Source of the DNA: Amycolatopsis regifaucium
GTDB lineage: Bacteria; Actinomycetota; Actinomycetes; Mycobacteriales; Pseudonocardiaceae
Length of the DNA: 64,000 bases
Direction: 5' to 3'
NCBI RefSeq assembly: GCF_001613935.1
Contig: NZ_LQCI01000018.1
Span: forward strand, 96,602-160,601
Under the pieces are notes generated by a model. That model saw only the letters and a list, made by a program, of their open reading frames with translations, did not search any database and was not told the origin of the DNA. This document shows, one piece after another, positions 15,331 to 24,741 of this stretch. A program made the translations under genes and the position numbers. Numbering within the stretch: the first letter of the stretch is position 1; each line of letters begins with the position of its first letter.

Positions 15331-16293
15331 TCAGCCGACAATGTCGATCTCGAAATCCGCGTTCGAGCTGTATTCGAAATCGGCCCATACCGCACCCGGC
15401 AGGTGGTACCGGCGGTGCGAAACCGTTTTCGGATCGAATCCGGGCGTTTTCAACGGATTCCCGCCGATACCGACCTTGTCGCTGCCCCAGGCGTAGATAT
15501 TGCCCTGCCAAACGGGCGCGTCGGTGACGCCGTCGCCGTCGACGCGGGGACGGACGATGATCGCGGCCGTCTCGCTGCCGGAGAGCAGCAACCGCACGGA
15601 TGTGACGTTCGGGCTTGCCGGAATGGTCCTTCGTTCCATGAGTTCCGTCGTCGCCTTCCGTTTCGGGGCGGCGCCGCCGCCGCCGGTCAAGTGGGCGTTC
15701 GTGTAGGACTCGTTGAGGTCGACACTGCTCGCGCGGATACCGGGGATCTGGCCGGCGTCCGAGTACTGATGCACGTCGTAGCGGCCCGCGGCGGCGTCGG
15801 GTTTGGCGCCGTAGCGCGCGATCCAGATCACCAGGTCGGGCACGCCGAAGCGATCCGGCCGCAGCATTTTCGCGAGTGAGTTGTTCAGGTAGATACCCGG
15901 CCGGAAACCGTGCTCCGCCACGCGGTTGCAGAATCTGATCGAGAAGTCCCGCTTGCGCCCGTCCGGGATGTTCGGCGCGCTCGAACCCGGCGGGTTGTCT
16001 TCGAGGTCGAGCATCGGGACGCAGCCGGTCGCCCCTAGCCGTCGGACCTGCGCGATGAACAAGTCGGCCTGTGCCTCAGGCGACGGACTCGCCTGAGCGA
16101 AATGGTAACCACCTACCGGAATACCCGCAGTCCTCGCTCCGGCCACCAAGGCGTCGCCGGTATTACGCCCCCCATTCGGGAGACCACCGCCGTCCGTGAG
16201 CTTGACGAACACGAAAGTCACGCCGTGCCTCTTGACGGCTTGCCAGTCAGTAACAGTCTGAAAGCGGCTGTAGACATCTATTCCCAGCGCCAT
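15331..16293 (-). CDS. GH25/DUF1906-like glycoside hydrolase
   Basis: This 320-residue protein has an N-terminal lysozyme-like TIM barrel. The motifs are GIDVYSRF, VTFVFVKLTDGGG, GYHFAQAS and PMLDLEDNP, with the late HQYSDAGQIPGI strand. These match the GH25 family, whose catalytic acids lie in the first strand and in the DxE motif; DLED is present. The second half (after residue ~215) is an unassigned beta-rich region. No clear signal peptide follows the ATG at 16293, so it may be exported by another route or act inside. Related proteins hydrolyse peptidoglycan. Confidence 0.82.
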   Translation of the reverse strand: MALGIDVYSRFQTVTDWQAVKRHGVTFVFVKLTDGGGLPNGGRNTGDALVAGARTAGIPVGGYHFAQASPSPEAQADLFIAQVRRLGATGCVPMLDLEDNPPGSSAPNIPDGRKRDFSIRFCNRVAEHGFRPGIYLNNSLAKMLRPDRFGVPDLVIWIARYGAKPDAAAGRYDVHQYSDAGQIPGIRASSVDLNESYTNAHLTGGGGAAPKRKATTELMERRTIPASPNVTSVRLLLSGSETAAIIVRPRVDGDGVTDAPVWQGNIYAWGSDKVGIGGNPLKTPGFDPKTVSHRRYHLPGAVWADFEYSSNADFEIDIVG

Positions 16294-16323
16294 TGTTACA
16301 GCCTGACGGGCGAATGCGATGGA

Positions 16324-16371
16324 CAAAAGGGCCTAGCGGGCGACAACTGGTACGTCCGATTCGCCCTTTTG
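16324..16371. promoter_or_regulatory. Inverted repeat in the divergent GH25/membrane-protein spacer
   Basis: CAAAAGGGC (16324-16332) and GCCCTTTTG (16363-16371) are perfect nine-base arms 30 bases apart. They lie upstream of both the GH25-like gene and the small membrane-protein gene. They could be an operator or part of a leader; no function is shown. Confidence 0.35.
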
Positions 16372-16410
16372 GGCGGTGCCTCCCCAGCCGACCGGGTTCA
16401 CCCGTGCCCG

Positions 16411-16416
16411 TACTGT
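16411..16416 (+). promoter_or_regulatory. -10 box TACTGT, leaderless start
   Basis: TACTGT lies 7 nt before the ATG of the small membrane protein, with no ribosome site between. Confidence 0.5.
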
Positions 16417-16423
16417 GACAGCC

Positions 16424-16606
16424 ATGGCGTCACGAAGCCCCATTCGTTGGCTGACCCGGTGGGTGGACTGGTTCGAAGAGCGCGGTGTCTACGTCCCCGG
16501 CGAGGAGAGCCGCGCCGTCGACCCGATGCGCGATTTCGGCTGGCTGATCGTGGCCTGGGTGTCCGGTCTGGCGATCTTCATCCTGTTCTTCGCCTTCGCC
16601 GTTTGA
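16424..16606 (+). CDS. Small single-pass membrane protein
   Basis: This 60-residue protein has a basic N-terminus (SRSPIRWLTRWVDW) and one C-terminal membrane helix (GWLIVAWVSGLAIFILFFAF). I do not recognise a named family; similar tail-anchored small proteins are common in actinobacteria. The ATG at 16424 follows a TACTGT -10 box by 7 nt, which supports this short form over the longer frame from 16376. It is divergent from the GH25-like gene, and the ~200-base gap behind it holds no recognisable gene. Confidence 0.65.
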   Translation: MASRSPIRWLTRWVDWFEERGVYVPGEESRAVDPMRDFGWLIVAWVSGLAIFILFFAFAV

Positions 16607-16806
16607 GCGTGGCCGATGTGCCATCGAGGTGACGACTGTCACTAGCCGTACCTTTCCGATCACGGAACGGCCACGGGTGTACACCAGGTGCGCCTCAACC
16701 CGGCGGATCCGCTCCTCTCAGCTGACGAAGACCGTCACTCTGGACTCTTCGGCACTAATACCTACCTCGAACGGCCCATCCGACCCGCCGACTGGAGTAA
16801 CCGCAC

Positions 16807-17352
16807 ATGGCGCCCCCGCGCACCCCGAAGCTCTTGATCGCCGCCTGCTCGTTGCTGCTGGCGACCGCGTGCGGGGTTCCGGCACCGGAAAAAGGGGCCG
16901 CCGCCCTCGGCGCGGACGCCCCGGCGCAGGGGCCGGCCGCGACGCGCGCGGAACGCGACCTCGCCTTCGGTGCCCCGCACCGGTTCGCGACCGGGGTCAC
17001 CATCTCCGTGTCCGCGCCGAAGTCGTTCCGCCCCAGCACGTCGGCGTACCCGCAGAGCCCGCGCGCGGTGGCGTTCGGCATCGACGTGACCAACGCCGGC
17101 GACGGGGTCTACCGGCTCTCCGGGCTGTCCGTGACAGGTGAGGTCGACGGCGAAAGCTCGTCGGTCAAACAGGTCGTCGACGCGGTGCAGGGCTACAACG
17201 GCATCGCGGACGCGGGCAAGGACGTGGCACCCGGCCGGTCGGTACACCTCAACCTGGCGTTCGCCGTTCCGGACAAGCCGGTGAGGCTGCGCCTGCAGGT
17301 CCGGCCGAACCCCGCGGAGCCGGTCGCGGCGACCTACTGCGGGAAGGTCTGA
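16807..17352 (+). CDS. Secreted lipoprotein, hypothetical
   Basis: This 181-residue protein begins with a lipoprotein signal peptide (KLLIAACSLLLATACG); the lipobox LATAC places the acylated Cys near residue 22. The mature part is a beta-sandwich-like sequence (GVTISVSAPKSFRP, AVAFGIDVTNAGDGVYRLSG, GRSVHLNLAFAVPD), which resembles DUF4352-type extracellular domains. This fits a membrane-anchored protein facing the cell wall. No binding partner can be inferred. It is followed 27 bases later by bcp, which has its own -10 box. Confidence 0.82.
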   Translation: MAPPRTPKLLIAACSLLLATACGVPAPEKGAAALGADAPAQGPAATRAERDLAFGAPHRFATGVTISVSAPKSFRPSTSAYPQSPRAVAFGIDVTNAGDGVYRLSGLSVTGEVDGESSSVKQVVDAVQGYNGIADAGKDVAPGRSVHLNLAFAVPDKPVRLRLQVRPNPAEPVAATYCGKV

Positions 17353-17366
17353 CGCCTCCGGTTCGC

Positions 17367-17372
17367 TACCGT
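17367..17372 (+). promoter_or_regulatory. -10 box TACCGT, leaderless start of bcp
   Basis: TACCGT lies 7 nt before the ATG at 17380, with no Shine-Dalgarno sequence in between. Confidence 0.5.
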
Positions 17373-17379
17373 GTGCGTC

Positions 17380-17853
17380 ATGACCGAGCAGCGACTCTCC
17401 CCCGGCGACACCGCGCCCGATTTCACCCTCCCCGATCACGAGGGCAACGACGTCTCGCTCAGCGACTTCCACGGCAAGTCGGTCGTCGTGTACTTCTACC
17501 CGAACGCGGGAACGCCGGGCTGCACGAAGCAGGCCTGCGACTTCCGTGACAGCCTCGCGCAGCTCAACGACGCCGGCTATCAGGTACTCGGCATCTCACC
17601 GGACAAGCCCGCGAAGCTCGCGAAGTTCGTCGAGGCGGAAAAGCTGACCTTCCCGCTGCTCTCCGACACGGAGAAGACGGTCCTCAAGGCGTACAGCGCC
17701 TTCGGCGAGAAGAAGAACTACGGCAAGGTCTACGAGGGCGTCATCCGCTCGACCTTCGTCGTCGACGCGGACGGCAAGATCGCCGTGGCGCAGTACAACG
17801 TGCGCGCGACGGGGCACGTCGCGAAGCTGCTGCGGGACCTCTCCCTGGCGTAA
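17380..17853 (+). CDS. bcp: Thioredoxin-dependent thiol peroxidase (Bcp/PrxQ)
   Basis: This 157-residue peroxiredoxin reduces hydrogen peroxide and organic hydroperoxides using thioredoxin. The N-terminal LSPGDTAPDFTLPDHEGN is typical of the Bcp subfamily. The active site is NAGTPGCTKQACDFRD: the peroxidatic Cys is in TPGC and the resolving Cys lies five residues later, the atypical two-Cys arrangement of PrxQ. The later strand RSTFVVDADGKI matches the family. The ATG at 17380 is preferred over 17371 because a TACCGT -10 box lies 7 nt upstream. Confidence 0.94.
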   Translation: MTEQRLSPGDTAPDFTLPDHEGNDVSLSDFHGKSVVVYFYPNAGTPGCTKQACDFRDSLAQLNDAGYQVLGISPDKPAKLAKFVEAEKLTFPLLSDTEKTVLKAYSAFGEKKNYGKVYEGVIRSTFVVDADGKIAVAQYNVRATGHVAKLLRDLSLA

Positions 17854-17933
17854 GCCTCGTGCGGGGGTGATGACGATCAGGGCGAACCCTCTCTTAGGTA
17901 CCTACTCGTCACCTGCGGTGTTGCTCGCGTGAA

Positions 17934-17988
17934 GTACATGATGGCCCCCTTCCTTGCGCCAGGCGCAAGGAAGGGGGCCATCATGTAC
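17934..17988. terminator. Perfect 25-bp palindrome (GTACATGA family)
   Basis: Perfect arms at 17934-17958 and 17964-17988 flank CCAGG. The arms start GTACATGATGGCCCCC, close to the copy at 6754-6808 but with compensating base changes. It lies between the convergent bcp and rdgB genes and probably terminates both. The rest of the 193-base gap holds no gene. Confidence 0.7.
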
Positions 17989-18046
17989 TGGGGGAGGTGT
18001 GACCTGAAACGACCTCGGTCAGAACCGTCATCACCACTCACGAGAC

Positions 18047-18652
18047 TCAGCCGGCCAGCTTCCGCAGTTCTCCCGCCAACGCCCGCAACGCCTTCCCCCG
18101 GTGCGAAGCCGCGTCCTTTTCGGACGGTGCCAGCTCCGCGGAAGTCCGCGTCTCCCCTTCCGGCACGAAGATCGGGTCATAACCGAATCCGTTGGCACCA
18201 CGGCGTTCCCGGATCAGTGAGCCCCGCCATTCCCCGCGCACCACGGTCTCGTCACCACCGGGGACGACCAGCGCCGCCGCGCAGACGAAGGCCGCGCCCA
18301 TCCGCTCGTCGGGGGTGTCGGACAGCTGCGCCAGCACGAGGTCCAGGTTCGCCTCGTCGTCGCCGTGCTTGCCGGACCAGCGGGCGGACAGCACACCGGG
18401 CATGCCGTTGAGCGCGTCGACGGCGATCCCCGAGTCGTCGGCGATGGCCGGGAGACCGGTCGCGGCGGCCGCGTCCCGCGCCTTCGCGAGCGCGTTGCCC
18501 TCGAAGTCGGGCGCGGTCTCGGGCGCTTCGGGGAATTCCGGGACGTCGGCGAGACCGACGACCTCGACGCCTTCGATCCCCTCCGCCACCAGGATGCGCC
18601 GGAGCTCGCCGAGCTTCTTCGCGTTGCGGGTGGCAAGGAGCAGCTTGGTCAC
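18047..18652 (-). CDS. rdgB: RdgB/HAM1 non-canonical purine NTP pyrophosphatase
   Basis: This 201-residue enzyme hydrolyses dITP, ITP and XTP to monophosphates and keeps deaminated purines out of DNA and RNA. The start [18 protein letters not shown] holds the SxNxxK-type substrate loop. The middle motif [18 protein letters not shown] carries the catalytic Asp pair, and [13 protein letters not shown] and [10 protein letters not shown] complete the family signature. It overlaps the rph stop by four bases and lies directly downstream of rph, the same order as Rv1340-Rv1341 in M. tuberculosis. It shares the long operon that starts at the rhomboid gene. Confidence 0.95.
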   Translation of the reverse strand: MTKLLLATRNAKKLGELRRILVAEGIEGVEVVGLADVPEFPEAPETAPDFEGNALAKARDAAAATGLPAIADDSGIAVDALNGMPGVLSARWSGKHGDDEANLDLVLAQLSDTPDERMGAAFVCAAALVVPGGDETVVRGEWRGSLIRERRGANGFGYDPIFVPEGETRTSAELAPSEKDAASHRGKALRALAGELRKLAG

Positions 18653-19425
18653 TTCGCACCCTTCTTCTTGTCCGTACGCGGCTCGGGCAGTTCACCGGGG
18701 TACGGCAGCGCGAGCGCCTCGGTCTGCAGGCGGGTCAGCTCCTCGCAGCCCGCGAGCGCCATGTCCAGCATCGTGTCCAAAGTGGACCGCGCGAAGGTGG
18801 CACCCTCACCGGTGCCCTGCACCTCGATCAGCGTGCCGGCGTCGGTGGCGACGACGTTCATGTCGACCTCCGCGCGCGAATCCTCCTCATACGGCAGGTC
18901 GAGGCGTACGCGGCCGTCGACGACGCCCACGCTGACCGCCGCGACCGAGGACGAAAGCGGCTGCGGGTCGGCGAGGCGACCTGCCGCGCCGAGCCAGGTG
19001 ACGGCGTCGGCGAGCGCGACGTAACCGCCGGTCACCGCGGCCGTGCGGGTACCGCCGTCGGCCTGGATGACGTCGCAGTCGATGACGATCGTGTTCTCCC
19101 CCAGCGCCGCCAGGTCGATGCAGGCACGCAGGGAACGGCCGATCAGCCGGGAGATCTCGTGGGTGCGGCCGCCGACGCGGCCCTTGATGGACTCGCGGTC
19201 GCTGCGGGTGTTGGTCGCCGACGGCAGCATCGCGTACTCGGCGGTGACCCAGCCGAGGCCGGAACCGGCCCGCCAGCGGGGGACGCCTTCCGTGACGCTC
19301 GCCGCGCACAGCACCCGGGTGTCGCCGAACTCGATCAACACCGAGCCCGCGGGCCACCGCTGGAAGCCTCGGGTGATCTTGATGTCGCGAAGCTGGTCGT
19401 CGTTCCTGCCGTCTTTTCTCGCCAC
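18649..19425 (-). CDS. rph: Ribonuclease PH
   Basis: This 258-residue phosphorolytic 3'-5' exoribonuclease trims tRNA 3' ends. Motifs include [50 protein letters not shown] and the conserved [17 protein letters not shown]. The start is set at the GTG at 19425, which gives [12 protein letters not shown], close to the usual actinobacterial start. A TAGAGT -10 box lies 7 nt upstream, while the first GTG at 19434 overlaps that box. It is coupled to rdgB downstream and has an MBL-fold gene upstream. Confidence 0.95.
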   Translation of the reverse strand: MARKDGRNDDQLRDIKITRGFQRWPAGSVLIEFGDTRVLCAASVTEGVPRWRAGSGLGWVTAEYAMLPSATNTRSDRESIKGRVGGRTHEISRLIGRSLRACIDLAALGENTIVIDCDVIQADGGTRTAAVTGGYVALADAVTWLGAAGRLADPQPLSSSVAAVSVGVVDGRVRLDLPYEEDSRAEVDMNVVATDAGTLIEVQGTGEGATFARSTLDTMLDMALAGCEELTRLQTEALALPYPGELPEPRTDKKKGAK

Positions 19426-19432
19426 GGCCGTC

Positions 19433-19438
19433 ACTCTA
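19433..19438 (-). promoter_or_regulatory. -10 box TAGAGT for rph
   Basis: On the minus strand TAGAGT lies 7 nt before the GTG at 19425, suggesting an internal leaderless promoter for rph-rdgB. Confidence 0.5.
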
Positions 19439-19448
19439 GAACCCCGCG

Positions 19449-20216
19449 TCAGACCTCGTAGACGGCGCCCTGCTCGACCAGCTCGGCCGCGGGGAACGCG
19501 ATGGCCGCCTCGGCGAGGACGGCGGCGCGGTCGGTCCAGGGCGCGACATGGGTGAGCAGCAGGCGCCCCACCCCCGCCTTGCGGCCGAGTTCCCCCGCTT
19601 CCTTACCGGACAGGTGGACGCCGGGGGGCCGGGTGGGCGAGTCGGTCCAGGACGCCTCGGAAAGCAGGACGTCGACGCCGTCGGCGAGTTCGGTCAGGGC
19701 GTCGCAGATGCCCGTGTCGCCGGTGTAGGCGAGTGTCCGGCCGCCATGGGTGACCCGCAGGCCGAACGCCGGCGTCGGGTGGTCGACCGGGACGGCGGTG
19801 ACTTCGAACGGTCCGATCCCCATGGGCTCGGTTCGCAGGGCGTTGAAGGCGTAGACGTCGGAGAGATCGGTGGTCGCCCGCTCCTCCTCGTTCGCCGCGT
19901 AGGCGTACGAGAGCCGCTCGTGCACGTCAGACGGCCCGTAGACCGGCAGCCGGCGCGGCCTTTCGGGATACGGCAGGGCCGGGTGGTAGCGCCGCATGAC
20001 GGTCAGTGCGCTGACGTCGGCGCAGTGATCGGGGTGCAGATGCGAAAGGATCAGCGCGTCCAGATCGAACGGGTCGCGCAGGGCCTGCAGCCGCGCGAGC
20101 GTCCCGTTGCCGAGTTCCAGGCCCAGGACGAACCCGTCCGCCTCGATCAGATAGCCGGACGCGGCGGCGTTGGGCCCGGGGATGCTGCCGCAGCAGCCGA
20201 GGATCGTGAGACGCAC
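19449..20216 (-). CDS. MBL-fold hydrolase, Rv1339-type phosphodiesterase candidate
   Basis: This 255-residue metallo-beta-lactamase-fold protein has the metal motif [15 protein letters not shown], later ligands in [12 protein letters not shown] and AYTGDTG, and a final His in [11 protein letters not shown]. Its position between murI and rph matches Rv1339 of M. tuberculosis, which has been reported as an atypical cyclic-AMP phosphodiesterase. From family and position I infer a nucleotide phosphodiesterase role. An RNase Z-like role is the alternative. GTG 20216 follows a TAAGGT -10 box by 6 nt. Confidence 0.85.
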   Translation of the reverse strand: MRLTILGCCGSIPGPNAAASGYLIEADGFVLGLELGNGTLARLQALRDPFDLDALILSHLHPDHCADVSALTVMRRYHPALPYPERPRRLPVYGPSDVHERLSYAYAANEEERATTDLSDVYAFNALRTEPMGIGPFEVTAVPVDHPTPAFGLRVTHGGRTLAYTGDTGICDALTELADGVDVLLSEASWTDSPTRPPGVHLSGKEAGELGRKAGVGRLLLTHVAPWTDRAAVLAEAAIAFPAAELVEQGAVYEV

Positions 20217-20222
20217 TGTGAC

Positions 20223-20228
20223 ACCTTA
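20223..20228 (-). promoter_or_regulatory. -10 box TAAGGT, leaderless start of the MBL gene
   Basis: TAAGGT on the minus strand lies 6 nt before the GTG at 20216. Confidence 0.45.
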
Positions 20229-20246
20229 AGCGCGGAATCGGCTTTT

Positions 20247-21053
20247 TTAGGCGCTGGTGGGAGCCAGCACACCCGGAGCGAAACCCATGAACCGCTGAGC
20301 GAGTCTGGTGAACGGCTCGGCGGATCCGGTGGCGACGAACTCGTGCCGCGGCGGGGTGTCGCGTTCGGCGAGGAGGTCGTTCTCGGTGAGGACGCGCACG
20401 AGGTCCCGCGCGGTCTCTTCGGCACTCGACACCAGTGTGACGTCCTGGCCCATGACGATCTGCAGGACCCCGGACAGCAGCGGGTAGTGCGTGCAGCCCA
20501 TGACCAGGGTGTCGACCTGGGCATCGAGCAAGGGTTCGAGATAGCCCTGTGCGAGCCCGAGCACCTGGCGGCCGGTGGTGATCCCGCGTTCGACGAAGTC
20601 CACGAACCGAGGGCAGGCGACGCTGGTGATCTCGACGTCTTGGGCGGCGGTGAAGGCGTCGTCGTAGGCACGGGACCGGACAGTGCCCTCGGTGCCGATC
20701 ACGCCGATCCGGCCGGAGCGCGTGGCGGAGACGGCCCGTCGCGCCGCCGGAAGAACGACCTCGATCACGGGAACGTCGTAGCGCTCCCTCGCGTCGCGAA
20801 GGCAGGCGGCGGAGGCGGTGTTGCAGGCGATGACCAGTGCCTTCACCCCGCCGTCGACGATGTCGTCCAGCGTTTCCAGCGCGTACTGGCGTGCCGTCGC
20901 GATGGGAAGGGGACCGTACGGGTTACGGGCGGTGTCGCCGACGTAGCGCAACTGCTCACCGGGCAGCTGTTCCAGGATCGACCTGGCGACGGTGAGCCCG
21001 CCCACTCCGGAATCGAAGACGCCGATCGGGGCGTCGGCGCTCGGCTTGGTCAC
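20247..21053 (-). CDS. murI: Glutamate racemase
   Basis: This 268-residue cofactor-independent racemase makes D-glutamate for peptidoglycan. The two catalytic cysteines are in [14 protein letters not shown] and [13 protein letters not shown], and the N-terminal [18 protein letters not shown] is the family signature. [10 protein letters not shown] also matches. The GTG start overlaps the rhomboid stop, so the genes are coupled. This rhomboid-murI-MBL-rph order is shared with mycobacteria. Confidence 0.96.
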   Translation of the reverse strand: MTKPSADAPIGVFDSGVGGLTVARSILEQLPGEQLRYVGDTARNPYGPLPIATARQYALETLDDIVDGGVKALVIACNTASAACLRDARERYDVPVIEVVLPAARRAVSATRSGRIGVIGTEGTVRSRAYDDAFTAAQDVEITSVACPRFVDFVERGITTGRQVLGLAQGYLEPLLDAQVDTLVMGCTHYPLLSGVLQIVMGQDVTLVSSAEETARDLVRVLTENDLLAERDTPPRHEFVATGSAEPFTRLAQRFMGFAPGVLAPTSA

Positions 21054-21721
21054 ACGGCGAGGCTACCGGGACCGCCCGCGACCGTCTTCCGGGCTCGGGT
21101 CTTGTCCATCCTCGCCACCACCCAGGCCGCGAAGACCCCGGACAGCGCGCCGAACAGGTGCCCCTGCCACGAGACGCCCGGATCACCCGGAAGCAGTCCC
21201 CAGAGCATTCCGCTCCAGATCCCCAGCAGCAGCACGGCCACCAGGATTTGGCCGGCGGCCCGGTTGAAGATGCCCCTGACCAGCAAGAACGCCAGCCAGC
21301 CGAAAGCGACGCCGGAGGCGCCCACGGTCACCGTGTCGTCCGGCGCGATCAGCCAGACCCCCAGGCCGGAGAGCACCCAGATGATCGCGGTCACCAGCAC
21401 CCACCTGCCGATCCCCGACGCCATCGCGAGGAAGGCGAACACCAGGACCGGGACGGTGTTGGAGAACAGATGCCCCCAGCCCGCGTGCAGCAACGGCGCC
21501 CACAGCACGCCGTCGAGCCCGGAGACGTCGCGGGCGAGGATGCCACCCTGGTCGAGGTCGGCGGGCAGCACGACGTCGACCAGCTCGACCAGGTAGAGCA
21601 GCACGGTGAAGGCCAGCGCCACGATCGCGGCCGCCTTCGGGCTCGGCGGCAGGACGCGTTTGGCCGGATCCGTACCGGACGACTCGCTCGCCGGGACCGG
21701 CTGGGGAGGCAAAGTGGTCAC
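21050..21721 (-). CDS. Rhomboid family intramembrane serine protease
   Basis: This 223-residue polytopic membrane protein has six predicted helices. The catalytic serine lies in [14 protein letters not shown] (GxSG) and the catalytic histidine in [16 protein letters not shown]. The first loop [20 protein letters not shown] is the rhomboid HxxxN-type oxyanion region. It should cleave membrane proteins within the bilayer; substrates are unknown. It is first in the murI operon, as Rv1337 is in M. tuberculosis, and starts 6 nt after a TAGCCT -10 box. Confidence 0.92.
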   Translation of the reverse strand: MTTLPPQPVPASESSGTDPAKRVLPPSPKAAAIVALAFTVLLYLVELVDVVLPADLDQGGILARDVSGLDGVLWAPLLHAGWGHLFSNTVPVLVFAFLAMASGIGRWVLVTAIIWVLSGLGVWLIAPDDTVTVGASGVAFGWLAFLLVRGIFNRAAGQILVAVLLLGIWSGMLWGLLPGDPGVSWQGHLFGALSGVFAAWVVARMDKTRARKTVAGGPGSLAV

Positions 21722-21727
21722 CTCCCC

Positions 21728-21733
21728 AGGCTA
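21728..21733 (-). promoter_or_regulatory. -10 box TAGCCT for the rhomboid-murI operon
   Basis: TAGCCT on the minus strand lies 6 nt before the GTG at 21721. Confidence 0.45.
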
Positions 21734-21790
21734 CGACCGGAACGGACGAGGTCGCCTCGGTGAGAACCCTGATTTGTCGGTGGGTGCCGC

Positions 21791-21796
21791 TACGGT
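21791..21796 (+). promoter_or_regulatory. -10 box TACGGT, leaderless start of nat
   Basis: TACGGT lies 7 nt before the ATG at 21804. With the opposite -10 box at 21728 it forms a compact divergent promoter. Confidence 0.5.
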
Positions 21797-21803
21797 CGTC
21801 GGC

Positions 21804-22682
21804 ATGGGGTCACTTTCTTCCGAGCACGTCGACGTGCCCGCTTACCTCGCGCGACTCGGCCTCGAGCACGAGCCGCCGAGCCTCGACGCGCTCTTCCGGC
21901 TGCACAAGGCCCATGTGGAGCGGGTGCCGTACGAGGATCTCGAAGTCCAGCTTGGCCGGGTCACGTCGCTGGATCCGGCGGTGTCGTTCGGCCGGATCGC
22001 CGCCGGGCGGGGCGGTTACTGCTATCACCTCAACGGCGCGCTCTCGGCGCTGCTCCTGGCGCTGGGCTACCAGGTCACCCGGCATCCGGGCGGGGTGCAG
22101 GGCCATGGCGAGACGGCCGGGATCCACCTCAACCACCTGGCGTTGACGGTGACCGGGCTGCCGGAGACGCCCGAAGTCGGCTGGATGGTGGACGTGGGGC
22201 TCGGCGACGGCATCCACGAGCCGCTCCCGCTGCGTGAAGGCGAGTACAAGCAGGGGCCGCTGGTGTTCCGCATGCGGCCCTCGGAGATCACGCCGGGCGG
22301 CTGGCGGTTCGACCACGATCCGCAGGGCAGTTTCGTCGGCATGGATTTCGCGCCCGAGACGGCCGTGATGCAGGACTTCGCCGAGAAACACGTCGAACTG
22401 TCCACGTCCGAGACCTCCGGGTTCGTCCGCACGGTCGTCCTGCAGCGGCGGGCCGCCGAAAGCCTCGATACGTTGCGCGCGCTGACGCTCTCCCGGCTGC
22501 CGGGCGGCAAGACGGTGCTGGAATCACCGGCCGAGTGGTGGACGGCGATCGAGGACGTCTTCGGGATACCGCGTCGCGTGTTCACCGATGAGGAACGCGA
22601 CAGGCTGTGGCGGCAGGCCGTCTCCCAGCACGAGCGTCACCTCGCCGGAGCGGAAGGGAGCGCGGTCTCGCCGAGCGCGTAG
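21804..22682 (+). CDS. nat: Arylamine N-acetyltransferase
   Basis: This 292-residue enzyme transfers acetyl groups from acetyl-CoA to arylamines or hydrazines; isoniazid is the classic substrate in mycobacteria. The Cys-His-Asp triad is visible: Cys in RGGYCYHLNGAL, His in IHLNHLALTV and Asp in MVDVGLGDG. The early motif VERVPYEDLEVQLGR is typical. ATG 21804 lies 7 nt after a TACGGT -10 box. Its 3' end overlaps the convergent racemase gene by 46 bases. Confidence 0.94.
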   Translation: MGSLSSEHVDVPAYLARLGLEHEPPSLDALFRLHKAHVERVPYEDLEVQLGRVTSLDPAVSFGRIAAGRGGYCYHLNGALSALLLALGYQVTRHPGGVQGHGETAGIHLNHLALTVTGLPETPEVGWMVDVGLGDGIHEPLPLREGEYKQGPLVFRMRPSEITPGGWRFDHDPQGSFVGMDFAPETAVMQDFAEKHVELSTSETSGFVRTVVLQRRAAESLDTLRALTLSRLPGGKTVLESPAEWWTAIEDVFGIPRRVFTDEERDRLWRQAVSQHERHLAGAEGSAVSPSA

Positions 22683-23356
22683 TCCACGGCCGCTTCGGCG
22701 TGCAGCCTGGTGGTGGGGAAGGTGGGCACCGGACTGTCTTCCGGGCCGACGAGCAGTTCGATCTCGGTGCACCCGTAGATCACGCCCTCCGCGCCCGCGT
22801 CGACGATCCGCGCGATGACCTCGCGGTACCGCTCGCGCGATTCGGCGGTGACGACGCCGTGGACGAGTTCGCCGTAGATGATCCGGTGCACGGTCTCGCG
22901 GTCGGCCTCGTCCGGGACGAGCACGTCGAGGCCGTGCGCGGCAAGGCGTTCGCGGTAGAACGGCTGGGCCATGGTGAACCCGGTGCCCAGGAGCCCGACT
23001 CGGTGCACCTTCTCGGCCTTGATCGCGGCGGCCGTGGTGTCGGCGAGGTGCAGCAGCGGGACGCCGAGGCCGTCGGTGAGCTGCCCGGCGACCTTGTGCA
23101 TCGTGTTGGTGCAGAGGACGACGAAGTCCGCTCCGGCGGCTTCGAGAGCGAGGGCGGCACGGTTCAGTTCGCGTCCGGCGTCGTCCCAGCGGCCTTCGGC
23201 CTGCATCGCCTCGATTTCGGCGAAGTCCACGGAGTAGAGCACGGTGTGCGCGGAGTGATAGCCGCCGCGAAGCTCACGGACGCGCGCGTTGACCAGCCGG
23301 TAGTACTCGGCCGACGATTCCCAGCTCATCCCGCCCAGCAACCCGATGGTCTTCAT
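22637..23356 (-). CDS. Aspartate/glutamate racemase family protein
   Basis: This 239-residue protein belongs to the two-cysteine, cofactor-free racemase family. The N-terminal TIGLLGGMSWESSAEYYRLVN is typical of aspartate racemases. The two active cysteines lie in VVLCTNTMHKVAG and GVIYGCTEIELLVG. The likely product is D-aspartate or a related amino acid. The start is either 23356 (MKTIGLL) or 23365 (MASMKT). The end overlaps the convergent nat gene. A perfect-type palindrome stands upstream, marking the end of the cysM operon. Confidence 0.9.
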   Translation of the reverse strand: MKTIGLLGGMSWESSAEYYRLVNARVRELRGGYHSAHTVLYSVDFAEIEAMQAEGRWDDAGRELNRAALALEAAGADFVVLCTNTMHKVAGQLTDGLGVPLLHLADTTAAAIKAEKVHRVGLLGTGFTMAQPFYRERLAAHGLDVLVPDEADRETVHRIIYGELVHGVVTAESRERYREVIARIVDAGAEGVIYGCTEIELLVGPEDSPVPTFPTTRLHAEAAVDYALGETALPSAPAR

Positions 23357-23382
23357 GCTCGCCATCGTGCCAGCGCCGCGCG

Positions 23383-23437
23383 TGCAATGAAGGGGCCTTT
23401 CATTGCAAAATTTGCGATGAAAGGCCCCTTCATTGCA
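23383..23437. terminator. Long palindrome with GCAAAATTTGC centre (family B)
   Basis: Two 27-base arms with a single mismatch surround one central base. The core pattern is ATGAAGGGGCCTTTCAT, then GCAAAATTTGC, then the complement. It lies immediately downstream of cysM (minus strand) and upstream of the racemase. A near-identical copy is at 33853-33905. Confidence 0.7.
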
Positions 23438-23444
23438 TGTGGAG

Positions 23445-24398
<954 letters not shown>

Positions 24399-24671
24399 TC
24401 AGCCTCCGGCCACGGCGGGCAGGATGGTCAGGGTGTCGCCGTCCTTGACCTCGGCCTCGAGACCACCGGAGAAGCGGACGTCCTCGTCGTTCACATAGAC
24501 GTTGACGAAGCGGTGCAGCTTCTCTTCCTTGACCAGACGGGCCTTGAGGCCGCCGTGGCGGGACTCGATGTCGTCGATCACCTCGAGCACGGTCTTGCCG
24601 GTCGCCTCGACGGACTTCTCGCCGCCGGTGTGCGTACGCAGGATGGTCGGGATGGACACGGTCACGGCCAT
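24399..24671 (-). CDS. cysO: Sulfur carrier protein CysO (ubiquitin-like)
   Basis: This 90-residue ubiquitin-fold protein carries sulfur as a C-terminal thiocarboxylate. It ends in ILPAVAGG, the exposed Gly-Gly needed for adenylation and thiocarboxylation. VSIPTILRTHTGGEKSVEA and LHRFVNVYVNDEDVRFSGG are typical of the MoaD/ThiS-like CysO group. GGAGGT lies 7 nt before the ATG. The pathway in mycobacteria is: MoeZ-type activation, cysteine formation on CysM, release by Mec. No MoeZ gene is in this window. Confidence 0.95.
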   Translation of the reverse strand: MAVTVSIPTILRTHTGGEKSVEATGKTVLEVIDDIESRHGGLKARLVKEEKLHRFVNVYVNDEDVRFSGGLEAEVKDGDTLTILPAVAGG

Positions 24672-24741
24672 GGTTTCTACCTCCGGTGGGTTCTCTGCTA
24701 CGCAGACGTTCTGGTCGGGCCGGGTTATTCCCGGGCCCGGT

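Noticed and set aside
17866-18035. GGTGATGACG and CGTCATCACC flanking the 17934 palindrome
   Set aside because: The ten-base arms are 150 bases apart with no other mobile-element features; a chance match is likely.
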